From an uncultured Oscillospiraceae bacterium (GTDB taxonomy: Bacteria; Bacillota; Clostridia; Oscillospirales; Acutalibacteraceae), in the NCBI GenBank assembly GCA_910588415.1, contig CAJUPK010000065.1:1-12649 (forward strand): a DNA stretch of 12,649 bases, given 5' to 3'. The notes below the pieces were generated by a model. It saw only the letters and a list, made by a program, of their open reading frames with translations. It ran no database searches and was not told the DNA's origin. Positions 5,594-11,837 of this stretch are shown here, piece after piece. Every line of letters starts with the position of its first letter. Positions within the stretch are counted from its first letter, which is position 1. A program made the translations under genes and the position numbers.

Positions 5594-6282
5594 CGGTAGA
5601 CAAAGAGCAGCGCACCCGCGTCCTGCGGTACAAGCGCCCGGCACTTGCCAGCATGGGCTACGAGCACATCCAAAAAGAGCTGGGGGACATTGTGGAAGCC
5701 TGCGGCGATGTGGCCTGGTTCGCCGGAGACCGTGACGCGCTGACCGCCGCGCTGGACGGCAGCGATGAGGAAGCCCATGAGTTTATGCTGGCCTGCGGCG
5801 ACCTCTCCGGCCAGGCGGGGCTGCTGCTGGAACAGCTGTATGAGGTGGGCGAGTACGACACGGAGGGCACGGCCCGGATGTACGACGACTGCACTGTGGC
5901 CCTGATTGGAAACCGCTATGACTTGGTGGGGTTTGACACTCTGCAGGAGGATTATTTCTCCCTCACCGGCTATGACACGGAGCTGGCTGAGTCTGAGGCG
6001 GGCAAGCGGCTCATGCGCCACACAAAAGCGGAAATGCTCTCCACCATCGGCCAGAGCGTGGGGATTCTGGTGGCTTTCCTGGATGTCCGGCAGAAGTACG
6101 ACTACCTCCAGGCCACGCTGGACGTGCTGCGGGACGAGAGCGGCTCGGTTCTCCAGGCCGTGAAAGCCATAAACGCCGCCTATGAGAAAGCCGAAGGGGT
6201 GGGCTTTCAAGACTTCCGCCAGGAGGTGCAGGAGTTTGAACGCCTGCTGTGGGCCGTGCCGGAGAGGATGTGGGTGGAGTAG
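5590..6282 (+). CDS. Conserved-looking early phage protein, function unknown
   Basis: A 230-residue acidic, mostly helical soluble protein. It begins MTVDKEQRTRVLRYKRPALA, then alternates helices with short turns; the densest block is ACGDLSGQAGLLLEQLYEVG through ARMYDDCTVALIGNRYDLVG. No nucleotide-binding loop, zinc site or helix-turn-helix is visible. AGGAGG about 10 bases upstream and an ATGA overlap with the membrane protein support the start. Its place between small accessory genes and the recombination genes is typical of prophage early operons, but I do not recognise the family. Confidence 0.78.
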   Translation: MTVDKEQRTRVLRYKRPALASMGYEHIQKELGDIVEACGDVAWFAGDRDALTAALDGSDEEAHEFMLACGDLSGQAGLLLEQLYEVGEYDTEGTARMYDDCTVALIGNRYDLVGFDTLQEDYFSLTGYDTELAESEAGKRLMRHTKAEMLSTIGQSVGILVAFLDVRQKYDYLQATLDVLRDESGSVLQAVKAINAAYEKAEGVGFQDFRQEVQEFERLLWAVPERMWVE

Positions 6283-6286
6283 AGCA

Positions 6287-6457
6287 ATGCGAAATGATAT
6301 TAACCTGCCCCTCTCCCGCCTGGGCAGCTATCTCGCCCAGCTTGAGCAAGGACACGCCCCTCACACGCAGACCCAGCCTTTCCAAGAGGCGCTGGCCGTA
6401 CTGGCCCGCCTGAGAGCGCTTCAAGAAGAGCAAAGCAAAAGGCCCTATCCGCTATAG
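6287..6457 (+). CDS. Very small early protein, function unknown
   Basis: A 56-residue protein, MRNDINLPLSRLGSYLAQLE at the start and a helical LAVLARLRALQEEQSKR near the end. TGGAG lies 9 bases before ATG 6287 and the preceding gene ends 4 bases upstream. No recognisable domain. Its last five codons and stop lie within the outer arm and palindrome of the nested inverted repeat 6441-6510, so a structure there could affect its mRNA end. It is the last gene of the packed early operon. Confidence 0.6.
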   Translation: MRNDINLPLSRLGSYLAQLEQGHAPHTQTQPFQEALAVLARLRALQEEQSKRPYPL

Positions 6458-6510
6458 TTAACACAGTATGTGTTAACTATTCCGCCGACCAAGCAACGCA
6501 GATAGAGGCC
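6441..6510. repeat. Nested inverted repeat: 12-bp perfect palindrome inside a second stem
   Basis: The inner arms ATAGTTAACACA (6454-6465) and TGTGTTAACTAT (6469-6480) are perfectly complementary around GTA and contain GTTAAC twice. The outer arms GGCCCTATCCGC (6441-6452) and GCAGATAGAGGCC (6498-6510) also pair, with one bulged base and one wobble. Leftward, the outer stem is followed by TTTTGCTTTGC, which resembles a terminator tail. It could be an operator, a structured RNA or a leftward terminator; the sequence does not decide. Confidence 0.65.
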
Positions 6511-6535
6511 CCAACCACCCCGGAGGGTTATATTT

Positions 6536-6564
6536 AGTATAGCACATTCCTCTGGGAAACACAA
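6536..6564 (-). promoter_or_regulatory. Weak candidate leftward promoter
   Basis: On the minus strand TGC-TATACT (the -10 at 6541-6536) matches five of six positions and has the TGn extension. The -35 candidate TTGTGT, 17 bases upstream, is poor. A transcript from here would run leftward through the nested inverted repeat and end at its T-rich flank. Confidence 0.25.
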
Positions 6565-6576
6565 GGAGGAATTTTC

Positions 6577-6942
6577 GTGAAAACACAGCTTCGCCCCCTG
6601 TCCCCGATTGAGCGGGAGGTGGCCGAGCGGAACGCCTACATGATTTCCCGGTTCCTTGCGGCCAACCGGCTCCCAGCAGATGACTGGTGGGATGTGGTAG
6701 TGTTCCGCTACCTGCTGACTGTGAAAAATTGGTTTGCCCGCCCTGAGCTGTACAAGTATGAATTCAGCACACTTGCCTGGCAGGGAATGCGGTCGGCGGT
6801 AGATAATGAGCGGCGAAAGCAGAGCCGCCGTATTCAGACCATCAGACTGGATGAAGTCATACCCGGCACCGAGGGCCTCACCTGGGCCGACATGGTGACA
6901 GAGGACAACTTGGACTACACCCCATACTTCGAGGTGTGCTGA
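6577..6942 (+). CDS. Sigma factor-like phage protein
   Basis: A 121-residue protein. After an N-terminal SPIEREVAERNAYMISRFLA and a DDWWDVVVFRYLLTV helix, the stretch FSTLAWQGMRSAVDNERRKQ then RIQTIRLDEVIPGTEGLTWA resembles region 2 of small sigma-70 family proteins (an aromatic-rich helix, a basic ERRKQSRR patch, then the S-L-D-x-x-I-P-G-type linker). No region 4 is visible, so it is either a truncated sigma or an activator of that fold. The start is GTG 6577, with AGGAGG 6 bases before it, in a leader (CAAGGAGGAATTTT) shared with the gene at 4401. Its stop precedes the next GTG directly (TGA-GTG). Confidence 0.55.
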   Translation: MKTQLRPLSPIEREVAERNAYMISRFLAANRLPADDWWDVVVFRYLLTVKNWFARPELYKYEFSTLAWQGMRSAVDNERRKQSRRIQTIRLDEVIPGTEGLTWADMVTEDNLDYTPYFEVC

Positions 6943-7236
6943 GTGAAAACCAGTTTTGATGTGGAGTATCTGCCTGAGCGTCGTAAAAATGGGGCCAAAG
7001 AAGCGCCAGAGATTATGGAAATCAAGAGTTTCCTCGCTTGTAAGCACCAGAATATGTGCTTTGAATATGACGATGAGAGGCAGGCATACAACCGCCTGAG
7101 AATCATTCAGCGTTTTCGCAGAAATAACGAACTGCGGGAGGTGTTCGATTGCTATCGGTCGGATAGGTGCGTGTATGTGATACGGACCAAGAAGAAAGGC
7201 CACCCGGAAAAAGGAAAGGAGACAGCTATATGCTGA
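6943..7236 (+). CDS. Early phage protein, function unknown
   Basis: A 97-residue basic protein starting at GTG 6943 immediately after the preceding stop, with GAGGTG upstream. It begins MKTSFDVEYLPERRKNGAKE and continues with a charged helix and a CVYVIRTKKKG strand near the end. Two cysteines (FDCYRSDRCVY) stand close together, without a full zinc site. It overlaps the start of the ATPase gene at 7230 by seven bases, so translation is probably coupled. I do not recognise the family; the position suggests a helper of the recombination genes. Confidence 0.72.
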   Translation: MKTSFDVEYLPERRKNGAKEAPEIMEIKSFLACKHQNMCFEYDDERQAYNRLRIIQRFRRNNELREVFDCYRSDRCVYVIRTKKKGHPEKGKETAIC

Positions 7237-8495
7237 AAATCAACCAGTTAGAGATAGAGAACGTCAAGCGCATCCGCGCCGTGAAGATTGAACCCAACGC
7301 CAATGGACTGACCATCATCGGCGGGAACAACAACCAGGGCAAGACCTCGGTGCTGGATTCCATCGCCTGGGCCCTGGGGGGCGACCGCTACCGGCCCAGC
7401 GCGGCCACCCGGGACGGCTCCAACATCCTGCCCCGGCTGCATATCGTCATGAGCAACGGCCTGGTGGTGGAGCGCAGGGGCAAGAACAGCGACCTGAAGG
7501 TCACCGACCCGGCGGGCAATAAGGGCGGGCAGCAGCTTCTCAACGAGTTCGTCTCCCAGCTGGCCCTGGACCTGCCCCGGTTCATGCAGGCCGGCGACAA
7601 GGAGAAGGGCGACACCCTCTTGCAGATCATCGGCGTGGGGGACAAGCTGGCGGAGCTGGAGCGCCGGGAGAGCGACACCTACAACCGCCGCCGGGCCATC
7701 GGGCAGATTGCGGACCAGAAAGCGAAATTCGCTAAGGAGATGACCTACTACCCTGACGCGCCCAAAGAGCCGGTTTCCATCAGTGAGCTGCTCAGCCAGC
7801 AGCAGGCCATTCTTGCCCAGAACGGGGAGAATCAGCGCAAGCGGCAGATTGCCGCCCAGCTGGAAGCGGAGCGGGACCGCATGGGCAAAGAGCTGGCACT
7901 TCTGGAAGAACGGTACAAGGCCCTCTGCTCTGATTGCGATACAGCCACCCGCTCTGCCCAGGACTTGCAAGACCAGTCTACCGCTGAGTTGGAGCGGAAT
8001 ATCGCGGATATCGAAGCCATCAACGTGAAAGTCCGGGCCAATCTAGACAAGGAAAAGGCCGAAATGGACGCCAACGACTACGGCCAGCAGTACGCGACTC
8101 TTACCGCCGGGCTGAACAAGATTCGTCAGGAAAAGGCCGCCCTGCTGAACAGTGCCGCGCTGCCCCTGCCCGGCCTGTCGGTGGAGGATGGGGCCCTGAC
8201 GTACAACGGCAAGCGCTGGGACAGTATGAGCGGCAGCGATCAGTTGAAGGTGAGCACGGCCATTGTGCGCAGGCTCAACCCCAAGTGCGGGTTTGTGCTT
8301 CTGGATAAGCTGGAGCAAATGGATATTGTCACCCTGCGGGAGTTCGGAGCATGGCTGGAGAGCGAGGGCCTGCAGGCCATTGCCACACGGGTCAGTACTG
8401 GCGGGGAGTGCTCCATCATCATCGAGGACGGCTATGTGGCCGGAGAGGAAAAGCCGGCTGAAACCAAGCCCACGTGGCAGGAGGGAGAGTTCTAA
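7230..8495 (+). CDS. SMC/RecF-like ATPase of the phage recombination module
   Basis: A 421-residue P-loop ATPase of the SMC/RecN/RecF type. Walker A is GGNNNQGKTS (residues 31-40), after the MLKINQLEIENVKRI start typical of the group. The middle (about 130-300) is charged and coiled-coil. The ABC signature is MSGSDQL (333-339) and Walker B is FVLLDKLEQMD (from 355), where K follows the D in place of the usual catalytic Glu directly after it; E357-type shift is possible with LE two residues on. I chose ATG 7230, with AAGGAG 8 bases upstream, over the open frame back to 7167. Phage proteins of this kind sit with recombinases or single-strand annealing proteins and probably handle DNA ends; none of those partners survives here. 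Confidence 0.85.
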   Translation: MLKINQLEIENVKRIRAVKIEPNANGLTIIGGNNNQGKTSVLDSIAWALGGDRYRPSAATRDGSNILPRLHIVMSNGLVVERRGKNSDLKVTDPAGNKGGQQLLNEFVSQLALDLPRFMQAGDKEKGDTLLQIIGVGDKLAELERRESDTYNRRRAIGQIADQKAKFAKEMTYYPDAPKEPVSISELLSQQQAILAQNGENQRKRQIAAQLEAERDRMGKELALLEERYKALCSDCDTATRSAQDLQDQSTAELERNIADIEAINVKVRANLDKEKAEMDANDYGQQYATLTAGLNKIRQEKAALLNSAALPLPGLSVEDGALTYNGKRWDSMSGSDQLKVSTAIVRRLNPKCGFVLLDKLEQMDIVTLREFGAWLESEGLQAIATRVSTGGECSIIIEDGYVAGEEKPAETKPTWQEGEF

Positions 8496-9161
8496 ATGCA
8501 AATTACGAGAGGAAAACAGCCCGGAGCCCAGAAAGTGGTGCTCTACGGCCCGGAGGGTATCGGCAAGTCAACCTTTGCAAGTAAGTTCCCGGAGCCCGTG
8601 TTCATCGACACCGAGGGCAGCACCCGGCACCTAGACGTGGCCCGGCTGCCGAAACCGTCCAGCTGGACCATGCTGCTGGAGGATGTGAAGTATATCCGGG
8701 ATAACCCAGGGAGCTGCAAGACCCTGGTACTGGATACCCTGGACTGGGCCGAACGCCTCTGCATTGACAGCGTATGCGCGAAAGCCCAAAAGGCGGGCCT
8801 CGAGGATTTTGGGTATGGGCGCGGCTACGTCTACGTGGCCGAGGAGTTCGGCCGCCTGCTGAACCTGCTGGACGAGGTGATAGACCGGGATATCAACGTG
8901 TTGGGCACCGCCCACGCCAAGATGCGCAAGTTCGAGCAGCCCGAGGAGACCGGGGCCTACGACCGCTGGGAGATGAAGATGAGCAAGAACGTGGCCCCCC
9001 TGGTAAAGGAATGGTCGGACGCGCTGCTTTTTGCCAACTACAAGATACTGACGGTGCGCTCCGGGGAGGACAAAAAGACCGTCAAGGCCCAGGGCGGGCG
9101 GCGGACTATGTACACGGCTCATCACCCTTGCGGGGCTGTTATCCGAGCACCTGGTCTATGA
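8496..9161 (+). CDS. P-loop NTPase (AAA_24-like phage NTP-binding protein), C-terminus replaced at a deletion
   Basis: A RecA/Sak4-like phage ATPase. Walker A is GPEGIGKS (residues 18-25), Walker B TLVLDTLD (76-83); FIDTEGSTRHLD follows the P-loop as in the family. Later motifs include NVLGTAHAKMRKFE (sensor-like) and a GGRRTMYTAHHPC segment where the true protein seems to end: from there the frame runs into terminase DNA in the wrong frame and stops at TGA 9159 after GAVIRAPGL. I infer that a short native tail was lost in a deletion near 9131. The ATPase core is intact, so the product may still fold. It starts directly after the stop of the SMC-like gene. Confidence 0.8.
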   Translation: MQITRGKQPGAQKVVLYGPEGIGKSTFASKFPEPVFIDTEGSTRHLDVARLPKPSSWTMLLEDVKYIRDNPGSCKTLVLDTLDWAERLCIDSVCAKAQKAGLEDFGYGRGYVYVAEEFGRLLNLLDEVIDRDINVLGTAHAKMRKFEQPEETGAYDRWEMKMSKNVAPLVKEWSDALLFANYKILTVRSGEDKKTVKAQGGRRTMYTAHHPCGAVIRAPGL

Positions 9162-9405
9162 CGAAAAGTCAGCCCGCCACCCCTGGAAATGGGATAAGAT
9201 ACCCGGCCACGAGCGCAACGAGGTCCTGGACTGCCGGAACTATGCCAACGCTGCCTTCAAGGTGCTGCCCAAAGATTTGGACGCCATCGACCGGCGGCTG
9301 AAAGCGGCCCGGGGCAAGGCGGTCACTGGAACAAATATTGAGCCGCCCCATCCCCCGGCGGTCCGATCCAGAGTAAAAAAGCAGCAGCGGATGGAGGAAT
9401 GGTAA
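9132..9405 (+). pseudogene. Large terminase subunit (GpA family), C-terminal fragment only
   Basis: About 90 codons in the frame ending TAA 9403-9405: LLSEHLVYDEKSARHPWKWD, then KIPGHERNEVLDCRNYANAA, then FKVLPKDLDAIDRRLKAARG. The W-x-K-x-x-x-x-x-R-N-E-x-L-D-C-R-x-Y-A-x-A-A pattern is the C-terminal signature of GpA-type terminases, which cut and package phage DNA. The ATPase and nuclease domains (over 400 residues) are missing, as is a start codon with a ribosome site. It is joined directly to the NTPase gene. The stop overlaps the next start (TAATG), as in an intact late operon. Confidence 0.8.
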
Positions 9406-9662
9406 TGGCAGACATGACTGAAACCAAGGCCAGGCTGGACTTTTGGAGGGAGGCTCTGACCGCCCTGCGCAAGGCATATCTGGCCCTGCTGGACGGCGAG
9501 GTGAAGTCCTACAAGCTCAAAGACCGGGAGCTTACCATGCTGGACTTGCCCAGCCTGTTCAAGGAGATCAAAGAGGCCGAGCAGAGGGTGGACGAGCTGG
9601 AAAGCCTGTTGGCGGGCGGAGCGCGGCGCAAGGCCGTGGCGGTGATTCCCAGGGATTGGTAA
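9405..9662 (+). CDS. gpW/DUF6148-like head-tail joining protein
   Basis: An 85-residue helical protein, probably the small head completion protein that lies between terminase and portal in lambdoid late operons. It reads LDFWREALTALRKAYLALLD, then GEVKSYKLKDRELTMLDLPS, a helix-hairpin-helix layout with the V-x-S-Y-x-x-x-D-R-E-L-T core typical of this group, and ends RRKAVAVIPRDW. I chose ATG 9405, because GGAGG at 9393-9397 is 7 bases upstream; ATG 9399 is too close. The start overlaps the terminase stop. It is the only apparently intact head gene in the window. A strong hairpin follows six bases after the stop. Confidence 0.72.
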   Translation: MADMTETKARLDFWREALTALRKAYLALLDGEVKSYKLKDRELTMLDLPSLFKEIKEAEQRVDELESLLAGGARRKAVAVIPRDW

Positions 9663-9667
9663 AGAAA

Positions 9668-9692
9668 AAGCCCCCGGAGTTTCCGGGGGCTT
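9668..9692 (-). terminator. Rho-independent terminator of hicAB (possibly bidirectional)
   Basis: The perfect 11-bp arms 9668-9678 and 9682-9692 enclose a three-base loop; the stem is mostly GC (AGCCCCCGGA paired with TCCGGGGGCT). Leftward the stem is followed by a T-rich tail (CTTTTTCTTT), 13 bases after the hicB stop. Rightward the tail is short (TTCT), so it could also weaken, but less surely stop, late-operon transcription. Confidence 0.8.
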
Positions 9693-9704
9693 CTGCCGAT
9701 TGGC

Positions 9705-10106
9705 TCACACGCCCAGGCGCTGTTTCAATCCATCCTGCAACACTTGGGAAAAGTTGATGTTCCTCTCCTGCGCGGCGGCGTTGAGCCATGCGGGGAGGGT
9801 GACGGTGCGGTTGACCGAGCGGTTGACGTGGGCCATGCGGATGGAGGGCATATACACGTCAATCAGCATCACCCGTTCATTTGCATCACAAGTGACTGCC
9901 GCTAAAGAGGTAGGGACAGGAATGTCCTCCCCATCCTCTTCCAGTCCAGCCATAACACACCCCAGCAGTTCCCGGGCGGAGAACAGGGCGTCCTCGTCAT
10001 TTTCGCCGCTGGTGGCCGCGTCCAAATCGGGGAAAACCACGGCGATCTCCCGGCCTTCCTCATAGGTGAACACGGCGGGATAAACATATCTATCCGGTTT
10101 TTTCAT
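9705..10106 (-). CDS. hicB: HicB family antitoxin
   Basis: Antitoxin of a type II toxin-antitoxin pair, 133 residues. The N-terminal half (about 1-70) is the HicB partial RNase H-like fold: YPAVFTYEEGREIAVVFPDL is followed by DALFSARELLGCVMAGLEED and IPVPTSL. The C-terminal part, RSVNRTVTLPAWLNAAAQER then FSQVLQDGLKQRL, is the DNA-binding ribbon-helix-helix expected for autoregulation. It would bind HicA and block its RNA cleavage. AGGAGG stands 7 bases before ATG 10106. It follows hicA by 39 bases on the same strand, against the late operon, between the gpW-like gene and the portal. Confidence 0.9.
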   Translation of the reverse strand: MKKPDRYVYPAVFTYEEGREIAVVFPDLDAATSGENDEDALFSARELLGCVMAGLEEDGEDIPVPTSLAAVTCDANERVMLIDVYMPSIRMAHVNRSVNRTVTLPAWLNAAAQERNINFSQVLQDGLKQRLGV

Positions 10107-10145
10107 ACAGGAGCCTCCTTGAAAATTGGTAGGGAAAGGTAGGGC

Positions 10146-10340
10146 TTAGAATTTAAGCCCTGCCTGTCTTTCGATGCTTTTTAAGGTCTTTGGCGGTATG
10201 TCCTTGTCCGGGTGTTTTACCGTGACCCGGCCCTTTTTGGTGGGATGTTTGAACTGATGGTGACTGCCTACTGTATTGACCTCATACCATCCATCCTCTT
10301 TGAGCATCTGAATGACTTCCCTTGACGAATAGCTTTTCAT
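10146..10340 (-). CDS. hicA: HicA family mRNA interferase toxin
   Basis: A 64-residue toxin that cleaves mRNA in a ribosome-independent manner in characterised members. The double-stranded RNA-binding-like fold is recognisable: MKSYSSREVIQMLKEDGWYE, the catalytic GSHHQFKHP block (the family's active-site His in GSHH, near residue 26), GRVTVKHPDKDIPPKTLKSI and a final QAGLKF. I chose ATG 10340 because AGGAGG and GGAAGG lie just upstream; the longer frame to 10400 runs across the promoter. It is the first gene of the pair and is followed by hicB. The sequence is intact at the active site. Confidence 0.92.
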   Translation of the reverse strand: MKSYSSREVIQMLKEDGWYEVNTVGSHHQFKHPTKKGRVTVKHPDKDIPPKTLKSIERQAGLKF

Positions 10341-10365
10341 CCTTCCTTTCCCTCCTGACAAGAAT

Positions 10366-10394
10366 AGCATAGCACATATAAAAGTATTTGTCAA
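10366..10394 (-). promoter_or_regulatory. Promoter of hicAB
   Basis: On the minus strand TTGACA (10394-10389, perfect) and TATGCT (10371-10366, four of six, with a TGn extension) are 17 bases apart. The predicted start is about 20 bases before ATG 10340. It overlaps the left arm of the inverted repeat 10373-10420. Confidence 0.7.
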
Positions 10395-10420
10395 GTGCAA
10401 AACGAATATTTTTATATGTG
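10373..10420. promoter_or_regulatory. 11-bp inverted repeat, probable HicB operator
   Basis: CACATATAAAA (10373-10383) and TTTTATATGTG (10410-10420) are exact reverse complements, 26 bases apart. The left arm lies in the -10/-35 spacer of the hicAB promoter and the right arm upstream of its -35. HicB proteins autoregulate by binding such repeats, so this is the likely site. The right arm is also 18 bases before the portal start. Confidence 0.55.
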
Positions 10421-10438
10421 TAAAAGAAGGTGATAACC

Positions 10439-11303
10439 ATGTATCAGGATAAGAAAACCGGCCTTTTTCTTCCTGACAGCGCCCGCTCCCAAGCCTCCGG
10501 CTACAGCGAGGCCGGGGCCAGTCGCATCCGCCGGGCTTTGCGGAGTTTCATCCCCCGCAGTACGTCCCCCAGTGAGGACATCGACCAGAATAACTACACC
10601 CTGCGCCAGCGAGGCCGGATGCTCTATATGTCAAGCCCCGTGGCCACCAGCGCCATCAATACCAACCGCACAAAGGTGGTAGGCGTGGGCCTGACGCTGA
10701 AAAGCTCCATCGACCATGAGACCCTGGGCCTCACCGCTCAGCAGGCCAAAACCTGGCAGAAGCTCACCGAGCGGGAGTTCGCCCTGTGGGCCAACGATAA
10801 GGCCTCCTGCGATGCCACCGGCATGAACGACTTTGGGCGTGCCATATGACGTGCTGATAAAGGAGTATAACTCCAGCTATTCCTCCGCCCGAGCGGCGCT
10901 GCTGGATGCCTGGGAGGACTTCCGCATGAAGCGGGCCTGGTTCGTCAGCGACTTCTGCCAGCCGATCTATGAAATGTGGCTCAGCGAGGCCGTGGCCCTG
11001 GGGCGAGTGAAAGCCCCAGGTTTTTTCTCTGATCCGCTGCTCCGAGCAGCGTGGTGCAATGCCCGCTGGATCGGCCCGGTGCAGGGCAGTCTGGATCCGC
11101 TGAAGGAAGCAAAGGCGGCAGTGCTGCTGATTCAGAATGGCCTTAAGACCCACGGACAGGTAGCCCGTGAAATGGGCGGTGGCGACTGGGACGAGAATGT
11201 GGAAGTGCTGGCCGACGAAAACCGTAGGCTGGAAGCGGCGGGCGGTTCGTCCCGGCAGGAAATCAATTTGAACGATACGGAGGGAGATGAGGGCAATGCC
11301 TAG
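10439..11303 (+). pseudogene. Lambda-type portal protein, internal deletion and frameshift
   Basis: The portal is the ring through which phage DNA enters the head; lambda gpB is about 530 residues. Here 132 N-terminal residues (MYQDKKTGLFLPDSARSQAS, later RGRMLYMSSPVATSAINTNR and SCDATGMNDF) join, out of frame, to about 156 C-terminal ones (LGVPYDVLIKEYNSSYSSAR, AWFVSDFCQPIYEMWLSEAV, APGFFSDPLLRAAWCNARW) starting at 10833. The upstream frame stops at TGA 10847; the downstream frame ends at TAG 11301. Roughly 240 central residues are missing, judged against family length. I chose ATG 10439 with GAAGGTGAT upstream; GTG 10430 overlaps that ribosome site. The stop overlaps the protease start. No working portal can be made. 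Confidence 0.85.
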
Positions 11304-11823
11304 TATTTTCAGAAAGCCCGTTGCCATTGACAAGGGCGTTTATGCCATGTCGATGGACGAAGCCCGGAATGCGGAGATAACGATGTATGGTCAAATCGTG
11401 GCAAAACAGCCCACCAACTGGTGGGGCGACCCCATTCCGGGGGACTATATCATCCAGAGTGAATTTCTGGCGGACCTGGACAGCATCAACAGGGCCAAGT
11501 CGGTTACCATCCGCATGAACAGCCTGGGCGGCGATGCCGGGGTATCTATTCTCATCCACAACCGCCTGCGCGAATTGGCGGCAAAGGGCACAGCCCTGAC
11601 CTGCATTGTGGATGGCGTGGCAATGTCCGGCGGTTCTCTTATCATGTGCGCCTGCGACACGGTGAAGGTAAGCCAGCTGCCTGCCCTGGGGGGCCACACA
11701 GCCCAGGCAGAGGCGCCCGGCAACACCAATCTTCTGTGGGTGGACACATCGAATGGAAATATTCTCAAGTTCTATGACAGCGAGAGCCAGACCTGGAAGC
11801 CCGTTGGGGCGGTCTGGTCGTAG
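11296..11823 (+). CDS. Chimeric ORF: ClpP-like head protease N-terminus fused to a tail protein C-terminus
   Basis: A continuous 175-residue frame made of two unrelated genes. Residues 1-125 are the start of an S14 ClpP-like prohead protease (VTIRMNSLGGDAGVSILIHN, then IVDGVAMSGGSLIMCACDTV with the catalytic serine at about S111). After V125 it changes to SQLPALGGHTAQAEAPGNTN and LLWVDTSNGNILKFYDSESQ followed by TWKPVGAVWS, the typical end of a phage tail protein. The catalytic His and Asp of the protease should lie after residue 125, so activity is lost. Everything from protease to tail (major capsid, tail tube, tape measure, baseplate) is missing. I chose ATG 11296, overlapping the portal stop, over ATG 11287, which is only 2 bases from GGAGGG. 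Confidence 0.75.
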   Translation: MPSIFRKPVAIDKGVYAMSMDEARNAEITMYGQIVAKQPTNWWGDPIPGDYIIQSEFLADLDSINRAKSVTIRMNSLGGDAGVSILIHNRLRELAAKGTALTCIVDGVAMSGGSLIMCACDTVKVSQLPALGGHTAQAEAPGNTNLLWVDTSNGNILKFYDSESQTWKPVGAVWS

Positions 11824-11837
11824 CGGGAGGTGATTCT

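Noticed and set aside
5530..6210. A 226-codon minus-strand frame opposite the 230-residue early protein
   Set aside because: The plus-strand gene has an ATGA overlap and AGGAGG; the antisense frame is a product of GC-rich codon use.
7248..7970. A 240-codon minus-strand frame
   Set aside because: Antisense to the SMC-like ATPase, which shows Walker A, signature and Walker B motifs in the plus frame.
10825..10850. Programmed frameshift in the portal gene
   Set aside because: About half of the expected protein is missing at this point, so frameshifting would not restore a portal.
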